From the NCBI GenBank assembly GCA_947683425.1, contig CANTUQ010000077.1, positions 4,639,459 to 4,703,458 of the forward strand: 64,000 nt of DNA. The letters are read 5' to 3'. Made by a program: the position numbers and the translations under genes. The notes under the pieces were generated by a model that saw only the letters and a program-made list of their open reading frames with translations, ran no database searches and was not told where the DNA came from. Shown here one piece after another: positions 54,139-64,000 of the stretch (the first letter of the stretch is position 1; every line of letters starts with the position of its first letter). This DNA comes from Excoecaria cochinchinensis. Taxonomy: Eukaryota; Streptophyta; Magnoliopsida; Malpighiales; Euphorbiaceae.

Positions 54139-56317
54139 TAACTAAATTCGAGACTTCGATTCAAAAGTACCTTGATTAAAAATTACAATTGAGTTTTAGT
54201 TTAAAGATTTCATCTTTTTTTTCAAAACTGCATTGCATCTCATTAGAGCCTTAGATCTATGCTAGTTTGGTCCCTCTTTCAGCCCTGGTGCGTTCCCAAA
54301 GCACGACTCTGTAATAACCCAAAACAGGCCTGGTCGGAATTTGCATGCTAAGTCGGGAATTTAAGGGTATTTTAGTAATTTGTGCATGAGGAAGATTAGA
54401 TAAGAAGGACCTAATTGTAAAGTAATTAATTAAATAAGTTAAGTGGGGGAAATTATTTGGTGTGCATGTGGTGTATGGATGTAGGGTGTTTGTTGTGGTT
54501 TTATCTAGTGTGTGTGTTGTTTGGTAACAAGGATGTAAGGCAAGTATCTAGTGGATTGTGTGTATTGTACTAAGGATGGAAAATATCTACTTAAGTGTTA
54601 TCTAGTGAGGAAGGAGTATGGTGCCATGGATTGGTAAGTCAAGTAGAGGAATTATGGTCCAATTGAAGCTTGCCACAGAGGATGAGTAGGTGAAGGGCAT
54701 TAATGAGGAGAGAGGGAAGGGAAGAAAGCAGATTTTCTACTTCCTCTCTACGTTTCCCATTTTCACCTTTTTCCCTCTCCTTTCTTCTTTCATTTGCTGC
54801 TCTTCCTTACTTGCCCTAACGTGGATCTTGAAGAGTTAAAGTTGGATTTGCTGAGTTGAGATGGATTTCTAGAGGTAAGTTCTTGAGTTTTCAGTGGGTC
54901 TTCTTCTTCATCTGCTACTCTATTTTTCTGGGTTTTGGATGTGGTGTGTTTGTTGGATTAAGTGAGTTTTGGCTGGGTTTTTATGCAAGATTCGGTGGAG
55001 AAAAGAGAGAGAGCAAAGGGAAAGAGAAGGTAGAGGTCTGAAAGAGAAGATTGAAGAGTGAAGATCAGCTGGGTTGTGCTTCAAAGAGGTTTGGGAGCTT
55101 TGATTTTTGCATTTGAGTTTTGAGTTGTCATTGCCTAATTCTCCTTGGATCATGAGTGTGTATTTGTGTTTGCTTTCCAGAAATTTGAGTGCGTTGATAT
55201 GAGTTTATACATGAATTAATTTGGGTAAATGTGTTAGTAATCCATGTTATTGATTGAGATAAATGTATATGAGGGTTGGTATTGACATGTATGAGTTTGG
55301 GAATTTCTTTGAATTTGATGTTTTATGGTGATTTTGGCAATTCTGTTTAGTTCTCATCTGACCTCCGTGTATTATTTTTGTCATAAGTAGAGTTTTATTC
55401 ATCTAAATCATGTGAATCTTAAGGCATTAGAACCATGACTCCCATGCCTTTAAAAGTCACAGAAATATTCTTGGGCAAATTCTTGCTCTAAGATCCCGCA
55501 AATTTGCCAAAACCGTCGCGTCTTTGTTTGGGTCGGGTTACTTGAACAGTATAGGTTCATTTGCTTATATATGAAGTTGTAGATGTCCAATTGATCTGAT
55601 ATTTGTTGCATTTGAACTATAAAATCCTAGGGAACATTTCTTAATAAGGAATTTTTGGCTAAAAATAAGTTTTCGAGGTTTCTTTAGGTAATAAAAGTCA
55701 GGGGCGTATAGCAGTCATCTTAGTCTGTTTTCGTAGTGCTGTGGCGGAGGCTTCTGTTGCGAGTGAGACCCTTGTCACGAGCATGACATAACCTGCTTGC
55801 TGAAGGTGTTTTCTCTTATTTTGTACCCTATGGTTGGCTTGAGTACTTGCCCTTCCTTACCCTCCTTTAGGTTGAGTATTTTGGTATGTTTTGCTTCCGA
55901 AATGCATCCGAACTTCGTTGTAACTGTCTAAAACTTAGCCATTACTTGTTTAGAGTTTAAAGATAGAATAAATAAATGTTTGAGAACGGAATTATGGTGT
56001 TCTTGATGTTCATAATAGTTTAAATGTTATGGGTTTTGATTTAGATGATGCATGAAGCCTTGAATGTGAGCTATTGAACTTAATTATGTTTTTTATTGAG
56101 ATGAATGACGAATAGTGTTGATATTGTAGATTATGTAAATGGATATTGTTAGTGGCATGACTTATTTGGAATTCTTGGTATGGATGTTGTGTTTTATGTT
56201 GTCAATGATGTGTGGCTTGCTGGAGACGAGGTAAGTTGATGTTTTGATGTTTGGTTTGAGATTTGAGTATTGTGAAGTTGGGTTTTTCTGCAGATTTCTC
56301 GTGTAAGGGTTGGAATT

Positions 56318-56605
56318 CATGACTCTGTCGCGAGCGCGACATTGTCATGAGGTGGCGACAGAGCCCGGTGAAAGCAGCCCTCGCACGCGTCCGAGCTCGC
56401 TGCCGAGCCATGCAGCAGAGCCTCTGTCGCGAGCGCGACAAAGCGCTCGGCTGTCGATCTGAATTGGGCGATCCTCTGTCGCGAGCGCGACAGATTGGGC
56501 TAGCAGCTCACTATCGCGAGCGCGACAGTGAAATGTGCATTGTTCCCTCGCGAGATCGCGAAGGTTGCCGTGATCGCGACATCCATCACGATCGCGACAC
56601 TCCCT
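56318..56605. repeat. Palindrome array, type TCGCGAGCGCGACA, in LTR J
   Basis: Repeated CTGTCGCGAGCGCGAC units with variants (GCGAGATCGCGA, GTGATCGCGAC). It is a GC-rich island in an otherwise AT-rich LTR. Confidence 0.75.
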
Positions 56606-57826
56606 GGTTTCCAAATTGAGTTTTCGTTTGTAAATCCAATGTTTGATTTCTGAAATTGTGATGCCTTTAGGTTTATACTTGGACTATTTTATGAAGTATA
56701 TTAATATAATTGGATGTATTATGCATGGACAATGTTATGAATTATATGAATGTGATATGTTAAATTATGCGCCATGATGTGAGACATGATTTGTATTATG
56801 CATGACCTGCGAGGGTAAGTCTAGTGGATAGTTAGGCATGCCTAATAGAGTCTCTTTAGCTGCAGCACCTTTGGACATTTGGACCCTGATCAGGTCCCCG
56901 TTTGGTTCCTCACAAACTCTTTTAATGTGTTCAGATCCTCGCGATCCTTTTTAATGTGTTTGGATCTTGTTTAAGATCCCCCTTCATTAAAAGTTTTAAA
57001 TGTGATAAAATTAAATGGATTTCGATTCGTACCTGTAAGGTACCCTTTGGCCGATTCGTACCCGTAAGGTACGGTCCGTACACTCGTTATCCACTATTGC
57101 GAGTCAGCAAGTGCTTTGTGGTTTTGTCTTATTTTGCTTGAAATAACTATAAGACTGTGACATCCGAATAAGCATGATAATGATTTGAGGAATCGGTTTA
57201 TATGTATATGAACGTGGATATGAGCTTCAGAATGCATGTCTTTATTATTATGCAAGCATGTTTTATTGTATATAAGCATGTGAATCGGATCAGTTGTGGC
57301 TATAAGTATGTAAGATTTAACTGTACTTCCCGCATGGTGATATTATGAATGTGATGTTACGTGATTATTTTTTCGGTCTCTGCTATTGGAGTGTTTTCGG
57401 CATGATTTTATATGTATCAGAGTGGCGCAGCGGAAGTGTTGTGCTTTGACCTTGTCAGTCGGTTCTCGGCTAGTGTGTGTACTATGGCATGATAGTTTTA
57501 TGTTTGGACCTCTATTGAATTGCATGATAGTTGTATGCTTCATTAAATGGTAGTGTAGTGCATCAACTTCGTAATTCGGGTATAGGTATAATGTGTATGT
57601 GCACCTCTGCGTGATAGTTGCATCGCGTATGAATTAGCATTTGGTTGGTACATGGGTACTTTGGTATGACAATTGCGTGTACATAATTTGTGTCTTCGGA
57701 TGATTCGCCCTTCGATATCAAATACTTTGGTGGAACCGGTAAGTGTTTGCCTATGAGTTTATATGTATTTTTGCATGATGTTATATGTTTGTTGGTTTAG
57801 TGTCCTTTTGTCTTTGTTCCTCCCCA

Positions 57827-57863
57827 CTAAGCGTTATCACTTAACACGGGTTCTTTTCCCGTG
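57827..57863 (+). other. Hairpin pair in LTR J
   Basis: CTAAGCG...CACTTAA (weak) and CACGGG/CCCGTG (six perfect pairs), then TAGGT. The first hairpin of the module is missing here. Confidence 0.45.
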
Positions 57864-58264
57864 TAGGTGGCAGGTTTTGGTTCGGTTCAAGTCGAGCATC
57901 TGTAGGGTCGGCCACATAGGAGTTAGAAGTGTTTTGTTATTTTGTTTTAGCTCCTGTATTTCGGATTCTATGATTTTGTAGCCTTTTTCTTATGAATTTG
58001 ATTATGTAAGGATCTTATTGTAATTAAGTTTTCAGTTATTCCTTCGTTTCATCTTTCGCCTTATGCTTCCGCTGAATGATTATATGTATGTATGTGAGTT
58101 AATGTATGTTTAGCTATTTTTTCTTTAAAGTTTTAATTTCCACTGTATCTCCGTATGTTTTTATGTATGAATGTATACTTCTGCTTAGTACATGTGCGCA
58201 TGTGTGTGAGTGAGCGTCGGTAGCGCACCCGCGTCCTTCCAACGGGGACATAAGGGGTGGTACA

Positions 58265-59014
58265 TACTCTACGTTCACTCAATGTAGGGAAGTGTTAAGG
58301 ATAATCACCAGCCCAAGCCTCGTACCATCATGGTATATTAAATGGAGACCCGATCGGTCGTTACGCTCGTGATGAGCTAGACCCGTTGGTAGGGACCATG
58401 CTTGGGTAGCCCTAAAGTAACATCACCTTGGCCAAAGCTCATGTAATGGAAATAGTTACTTCCCCTAAGTGGTATAAACCTTAATATTATGCTTGCTATG
58501 TGGATAATTATGTATTGGACAAACCCAGATAATTTGATCGGTCACCTAATCAAAGGCTTTCATGCCCCGATAGGCCCATGTCGACTTATTTGGATTGTCT
58601 AAATATGCAGTGATCATAACTCACACGCCTGTGCATTAGTTGAGAGAGGTTATGCTGTCGGTCTTTCGTCATGCACTATGCGTGTCCATCGGGCCCCCTG
58701 CTAACCCATGGGCCAAGCGCACCTAGGAAAGAGACTATGACCTCGTGTGCGGGAGTAACAAGGTTGGAAGGACCTACGTGCTTGCATGTGGTTTGTAAAT
58801 GTTACATAGCACGATCATGCATCTTAGCACACTCTTGCATCATCCTGACCTTTTATGTTTTTCAGCCATCATAGATCCGCCTAGGTGGACAAGAGGTTCG
58901 TAGGGGCGACTACGCGAAAACCCATTCTTCGAGTTACCAGAAAGGGTGGAATATCTGGATACTTCTTCAGAAACTAGTTACGCTACTTCAGCTCAGTTTT
59001 CCCTACACGAAGAA
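58265..59014 (+). other. Element C leader, second part
   Basis: Colinear with G's leader (complement of 46200-46960). A splice acceptor-like TATGTTTTTCAG lies at about 58854-58865, as in G. Confidence 0.7.
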
Positions 59015-60341
59015 ATGGCGAACTCACCAAGAGAGGCAGATGCCACTAGGGCTTTGATAGCAGATGAAGTGGGCCGAAGGTTAGAAGAGTTCGAGAACCG
59101 GATGATGGCCATGATGGCCACGATGGGACAACCAGCGGCCCCACAGAACCCACCACCTCCTCCTATGAGGAATAATGAAAGGGAGGAGGTCAGAGAGGAT
59201 CCGTAAGATGAGATCTGCCTGCCACCAGTAGACCCAAGAGCTGCCACATTGGGGCATAGAGGAGGAGGCCAGCTCCAAGGCTGGATGACGATTGGGAGGA
59301 TGAAGAATATGAGGAATGCATGTCTGAGAAAGGGAAAGCCCCTCAAACTGAAGAAGTCATCAGGAAGAAGATGGAGGAAAAATTCGAAGCAATGGCAAGG
59401 ATGTTGACAAGGGGTCGAGGAATGAACCCCGAAGACAAAGATTTAGAAGGGGAAGATCTGATCTCGATGAACTTTAAGATGCCAGATGTTCCGAAATTTC
59501 ACGGCACTTCCGATCCCACCGCACACATAAAGCAGTACTCTTTGGTGATGAAGGGTACCACTTTGATGAAAAGGTAGAAGATTGAATACTTTTGCTTGAG
59601 TTTGACTGGCCCAGCAGTGGATTGGTACCACAGGCTTGACCGCAGAACTAAGGTGGACTGGGATTTACTGACGGAGGAGTTTTTGAGACAATACGACTAC
59701 AGTACGAGAATGGAAGTGACCTTGAAGGACCTGGAGCTGCTACAGCAGAAGGGAGGCGAGTCCTTCCATGAGTATCTAACTCGGTGGAGGAATCTGGTGA
59801 TGGAAATGAAGAGGAAACCAGATACCCAGGATCAAATATAACTATTCATTAAAAATGCGAGCCCGTATTTGAGAGAAGGACTAAAGATGAAAGGATTGAG
59901 GGACTGGGAGTCTCTGAAGGACATCGCCATTGAAGCGGAAGGAGAGTACCTTACTAGGAGAGCAGGTAGGTGAGCTATTCTAAGAAAGGTAGTAGTAGCC
60001 AAGGGGCAAATAGACTGACAGGTTCCACTAGTGGCACGAGGAAGACTGATGAGGTATCAACTACTAATGCCACCCTGAGGCATTTTTCCAACCTTAGAAG
60101 GTCTTTGTCATGGGTTTTGAGAAGGCTGATGAAAGAAGGTAAGCTGCAGCCCTTGCCACCCAGACCCGCTACAACTCAGGGCATGCCAGGACATAAGGAT
60201 GATGAGTATTGTGCATATCATCAGCACACTAGGCATACGACTAATAACTGTAAGGCTTTGAGGCACGCAATTCAAGATCTAATTGACTCGAAGCAGATCA
60301 CAGATCCAGAGAAGAGAGGGGGTCAGAAGAAAGATGGGTAA
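59015..60341 (+). pseudogene. Element C gag
   Basis: ATG 59015 (MANSPREADATRAL), then FKMPDVPKFHGTSDPTAHIK, GESFHEYLTRWRNLVMEMK and the zinc-binding variant CAYHQHTRHTTNNC near 60211-60252. Broken by TAA at about 59204-59206, TAG 59575-59577 (shared with G), a stop near 59839-59841 and a frameshift near 59970. Confidence 0.82.
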
Positions 60342-61385
60342 AACAATATGCCCCTGCCAGTGAATATGATCGGGTCCAGTTTGCCCGAGGAGTTTGTGTT
60401 AAAGGAATTGTATGGCAACGATGTCCACACTGATGTCATGAACCTCCATGAGGGGAGTGAAGAAGGGCTTCCCCACTGCAGTGATTGATTGCTAGTCCAC
60501 TGATGATAGTGGAACTGAAAACTATGATTTTGAAAAATTTCCCGACTCGTGGGGTTCGGAGGAGGAAAAAAGGAAGAAAAGAAGAATAAAGTAGGAGCTG
60601 TGACCCGGAGCAGAACGGTAGCTCCAGAAGTCGAGAAGCCCCAGGGGCGGTTGAGGGCGAAAAGGGGAAAAGAGCCGTAAGAAGATCTTATTGTTAAACA
60701 GCTGAAAAAGATGCCAGCTCAGTATTTTAATATGGGATCTCTTCAGACAGTCGCCGTCACACAGACAGAAGGTAGTAGAGGCCTTGTGCGAGGCAACTGT
60801 GGCCACAACCATCTCGCCTACGAACTTCTGGATGTAGTGAAGGGAAGATCGGGAGAAAATGTTATTTTTACCAATGCTGATTTGCCGCCAGAAGGCCGCA
60901 ACCATAATCGCCCTTTGTACATAAGGGCATAGATTAACCAAAAGCACACAGCCTGTGTAATGGTGGATGATGGCTCTTCGATAAATGTATGCCTGCGGGT
61001 GGCAAAGGCAGCTTTTGGAGTGACAGAGGATATGTTGGCCAAGTCTGATCTCACCATCATAGCATATGACAACTCGCGTAGACCCTGCTTCAGGGACATT
61101 TATGGCAATAGTGAAGACAGGACTAGTAGAGTCAGAAGTGGAGTTCGTGGTACTGCCTATACCCGTCAATTTCTCAGCTCTTCTAGGTAGACCATGGTTT
61201 CATAAGTTGGAGGAGTCCCCTCTACGCTTCACCAGATGGTAAAGATACCCCATGAAAGCCAGATTGTGACTATAAGGGCTGCACGGGAGAATCAAGTTTC
61301 AATACTTGAGATCGCTAGCTAGCTGTTTAGTGGGTTTCATGTTGCCACTATATATGAGGAAGAGCATAAGGAAGAAAGTCCCCAA
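60342..61385 (+). pseudogene. Element C gag-protease linker and protease
   Basis: A linker of acidic and basic runs, then the protease block VDDGSSINVC at 60963-60992 and, in another frame, LLGRPWFHKL-type sequence around 61185-61215. Several stops and at least two frameshifts. Confidence 0.75.
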
Positions 61386-61724
61386 GTGCTAAATATGATG
61401 AAAAAGATGTCGTTCCTTCCCGGCGCGGGATTAGGCAAGAATTCTCAGGCGGTGCCAATAGCTATTACTACCAAAGGCCAAAAGGACATAAGGGGTCTAG
61501 GATATACAGGTGTCATAGAGAGGGGTGAGAAGCAAAAAATGAAAATCCCTCATATCCAGAAAAATTTTGTGCCAGCAACTGTAGCATGTGCCTATACAGG
61601 GGAAGCTGAGCCACAGTGGGTGGATGGAAGAGTGGTGCCAGGGTTCGAGGTCTTTAATGATGTCTATAATTGGGACATTGGATTGATCAAGCAGCATAGG
61701 GCTTTTGGGATGAGGAAATCATGA
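61386..61724 (+). pseudogene. Element C G-patch domain and linker
   Basis: MMKKMSFLPGAGLGKNSQ, then RGLGYTG. The domain matches G's residue for residue over most of its length, including all glycines of the G-patch pattern. The frame ends soon after. Confidence 0.72.
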
Positions 61725-62979
61725 CCAGTAGGACAATTTGGGACTGTAAGATGCCTGAAGAAGTGATCAATGAGAAGATGGTAGCCACCCAGCTGAAGGG
61801 GAAAGCAAAGGTAGAGGAAATCATACGGAAGGTGACTGAAGAGCCTCCAAAGTGCCAAAGTGACGCAGGACCATCAACCACAGCAGATGCGACAGCAGAG
61901 GAGGGGGAAGAAAATAGTTTAATTAGATTTTATTTTTGCTCCAAAACTTTTCAATGATGTTAATGACAATTTCAATCTTATTAATAAATTGAATGATTTT
62001 TCTTACTCGTGTGATGTTTCCGATGATTTCACTATGCATGATCATGATCATTATCCATCCATATTTGACATTGATTCAACTGATGCTACTTCGTTTAATC
62101 TTGGAGCCACAGAAAACCTAAAAGAAATTTTAATAGCATCAAATATAACTCCTGAAGAGCGAGAAAAATTTGAGAGAATATTGAAAAAATATGAAAAAAG
62201 TCTTTGCCTGGACCTACGAAGATATGCCAAGAATTGATCGGGAAGTCACAGAGCACGCTATTCTTACATATCCAGGCCATAAACCTGTTAAATAGAAACT
62301 AAGAAGGCTTAGGCCGGAATGGGCAAATAAGGTGAAGGAAGAGATTTGCCAGCAAATCAAAGCCAAATTTCTAGTTGAGGTGCAGTATCCAACTTGGTTG
62401 GCCAATGTTGTCCCCGTAGCCAAAAACAATAGCAAGGTAAGGGTATGCATAGATTATCGGGACTTGAATAAGGCTTGTCCAAAAGATGACTTTCCATTGC
62501 CTCATATAGATGTGTTGATAGACAGCGCCGCTGCTTGCGAGATGTATAGCTTTGGAGATGGTTATGCGGGCTACAATCAAATTCTCAATAAAATAATTGA
62601 CCGAATTAAGACGGCTTTCATCACGGAATGGGGGACTATATGCTTACCGGGTAATGCCTTTTGGCCTAAAAAATGCAGGAGCCACTTATTAGAGGATGGC
62701 GACAAAAATCCTAAACGACTTGATCATAAAGAAGTGGAGGTGTATGAGGATGACATGATGATCAAGTCGGCCACTAGAGAAGGTCATTTCGAAGCCCTGG
62801 AAAAGTTCTTCCAGAGGATAAATAAATACAATATGCGATTAAATCCTAAGAAGTGTATCTTTAGTGTCACCTCAGGGAAGCTCTTAGGGCACGTAGTTAG
62901 CCGGAAGGGCATCGAGATTGACCCAGACAAGGTTAAAGCCATCAGAGAAATGCCAGTGCCTCAGAAGAAAAAGATGTAA
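61721..62979 (+). pseudogene. Element C reverse transcriptase
   Basis: Linker (61721-62237) with a frameshift near 61925 and another near 62200, then RT from 62332: VRVCIDYRDLNKACPKDD, SFGDGYAGYNQ. The catalytic block is changed to YEDDMMIKS (YVDD in G), and GKLLGHVVSRKGIEIDP is present. The MPFGLKN block is scrambled by local frameshifts (about 62640-62690). It breaks at a frameshift near 62975. Confidence 0.82.
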
Positions 62980-62987
62980 GGAGTTTC

Positions 62988-63646
62988 TTGGGCAGATTGC
63001 AGTATGTTAGCAGATTCATCGCCAAGTTAACTTCGATTTGTGAGCCAATCTTCAAACTCCTCATGAAGAATCAGCCTGTAGTATGGAACGAAGATTGTCA
63101 GAGAGCTTTCGATACTATCAGAGAATACTTGTTGAACCCACCAGTGTTAAGACCGCCGCAGCCGTGTAAACCCCTGATTCTCTATTTAGCTATAGAAGAT
63201 AGTTCTGTAGGAGCCATGATGGCCCAGGAGGACGAATTCAGAGTGGCATTTTGCTATTTACTACCTCAGTAAGAAGTTTTTGGCTTATGAGGTTAAGTAT
63301 ACAGAGGTAGAAAAAAATCTGTCTTGCGGTAATTTGGGGCCACTAAGAAGTTGAGACACTACTTTCACTCTACAAGGTACGGGCAGTAGCAAAGCAGAAC
63401 CCTTTGAGATACTTGCAGGAAGCTCTATCTTTACTTGGAAAGATGGGCAGGTGGTTCTTGCTACTACAAGAGTTTGATGTAGAGTACGTTACTCGAAAGA
63501 CTATCAAAGGGCGTGCAGTGGTAGAATTCCTAGCAGAACACCCAATTCAAGGAGACTCATACGAGTTCAACTTTCTGGATGAGGATGTAGCAGCTATAGC
63601 AGTTCAGGGTTGGCGATTACACTTTGACCGGAGCTATGAACAGTAA
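62988..63646 (+). pseudogene. Element C first RNase H
   Basis: MGRLQYVSRFIAKLTSICEP, then LILYLAIEDSSVGAMMAQ, a frameshifted stretch at 63260-63400, and the tether LLLLQEFDVEYVTRKTIKG. It parallels G's domain. Confidence 0.8.
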
Positions 63647-64000
63647 GGGGGCAGGAGTAGGAGTTATTCTGATAACCCCGGATGATGAGAAGCTTCCCTT
63701 AGCAAAGAAGTTGAGATTCAGGGCCACCAACAACGAGGCCGAGTATGAAGCATGTACTTTTGGGTTGGAAGCGTTAATAGCCTTGTGGGCAAAGAATGTG
63801 GAAGTATTCGGGAGATTTATCCCTGGTGATTAACCAAATTCGAGGCGAATGGGCTGTTAAAGAAGAAAGGATGCGCTCGCCACTTTAGTGTCAATGTGGG
63901 ACAATCCAGAAGGGGTAGTTATGAGGTCGGTTTTGATTTCTAGCTCCGGAGAGACCTAGCTTCAAATCCAAGTCAGTAATGGAAATAGAAGTAGCAGATG
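63624..64000 (+). pseudogene. Element C second RNase H, cut by window end
   Basis: AMNSKGAGVGVILITPDDEK and ATNNEAEYEACTFGLEAL are in one open frame, where G is frameshifted. The frame shifts near 63825, and the later part continues to the window end. About 40 bases (MPYIQRL region of G) are missing near 63870. Confidence 0.8.

Larger units (their letters stand above)
54310..58264 (+). repeat. Solo LTR J, Tekay-type, 3955 bp
   Basis: TGTAATAACCC to GGGTGGTACA, flanked by GACTC (54305-54309) and TACTC (58265-58269), one mismatch. Comparison with G's leader shows the element C sequence continues directly across it. It carries a splice donor-like AGGTAAGT (54871-54878), the purine block (55015-55030), a palindrome array (56318-56605), TTAGGCATGCCTAA (56832-56845) and a hairpin (57827-57863). 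It is unusually long; about 450 bp of the excess lies between the palindrome and the hairpin. Confidence 0.85.
51723..64000 (+). mobile_element. Element C: Ogre/Tat-type element, right end outside window
   Basis: 5' LTR (51723-54119), primer site, leader, gag, protease, G-patch, RT, RNase H and the start of the second RNase H are present on the + strand. It is clearly related to element G but its LTR is well diverged, so it represents another subfamily or an older copy. It points away from G. Stops, frameshifts and a solo LTR (J) in the leader show it is dead. Confidence 0.88.

Noticed and set aside
54310..58264. Nested second insertion inside J to explain its length
   Set aside because: I looked for internal TG...CA borders with matching duplications and found none that convince; the landmarks keep the family order.

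Overview
The window is plant nuclear DNA, probably from a eudicot. It consists of LTR retrotransposons nested inside one another, and I see no host gene, rRNA or tRNA gene in it. The organism type follows from the element families: Ty3/gypsy chromoviruses of Tekay (Del) type with a C-terminal chromodomain, two Ogre/Tat-type Ty3/gypsy elements with two RNase H domains and extra ORFs, and a Ty1/copia element. I cannot name the species.

The nest can be unpacked from target-site duplications (TSDs). (1) Fragment B (50982-51722) is part of a Tekay-type LTR. Two things sit in it: element A (Tekay type, + strand, left end outside the window, right end 50981) and Ogre-type element C (+ strand, 51723 to past the window end). 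(2) The 3' LTR of A is split by Ogre-type element G (- strand, 4305-49265, TSD ATGGG on both sides). (3) G holds a complete Tekay element H (- strand, 6446-16209, TSD ACAGT), a solo Tekay LTR I (+, 19333-22238, TSD GGATA) and a solo Tekay LTR D (-, 23723-38016, TSD AGCCA). (4) The right edge of I carries a triple, partly inverted tRNA-headed SINE-like cluster (22241-22780). D holds a copia-type solo LTR E (23947-25583, TSD TACAT) and a full copia element F (26625-36181) with an unbroken 1320-residue polyprotein. (5) C holds a 3955-bp solo LTR J (54310-58264). By eye the LTR pairs differ by about 4% in G, 1.5% in H and 0.2% in F, which fits the nesting order.

With its insertions removed, G is about 17.4 kb. 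In its own direction it reads: 5' LTR, primer site, gag, protease plus G-patch, RT, RNase H, a second (archaeal-type) RNase H, integrase, an antisense two-exon ORF, an intergenic promoter-like block, a sense extra ORF, a 52-bp tandem array, polypurine tract, 3' LTR. The block between the two extra ORFs has TATA boxes pointing both ways and carries the GACGGGC motifs also found in G's own LTR. This looks like a bidirectional promoter, and D has split it.

The least expected signals lie inside the Tekay LTRs. Divergent LTR families share a conserved hairpin module with paired base changes, a 14-bp palindrome and a short purine-rich block that looks like an exon. At the matching mid-LTR position, however, they carry different palindrome arrays. 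Only F looks recently active; the other coding regions in the gag-pol elements are broken by stops and frameshifts.
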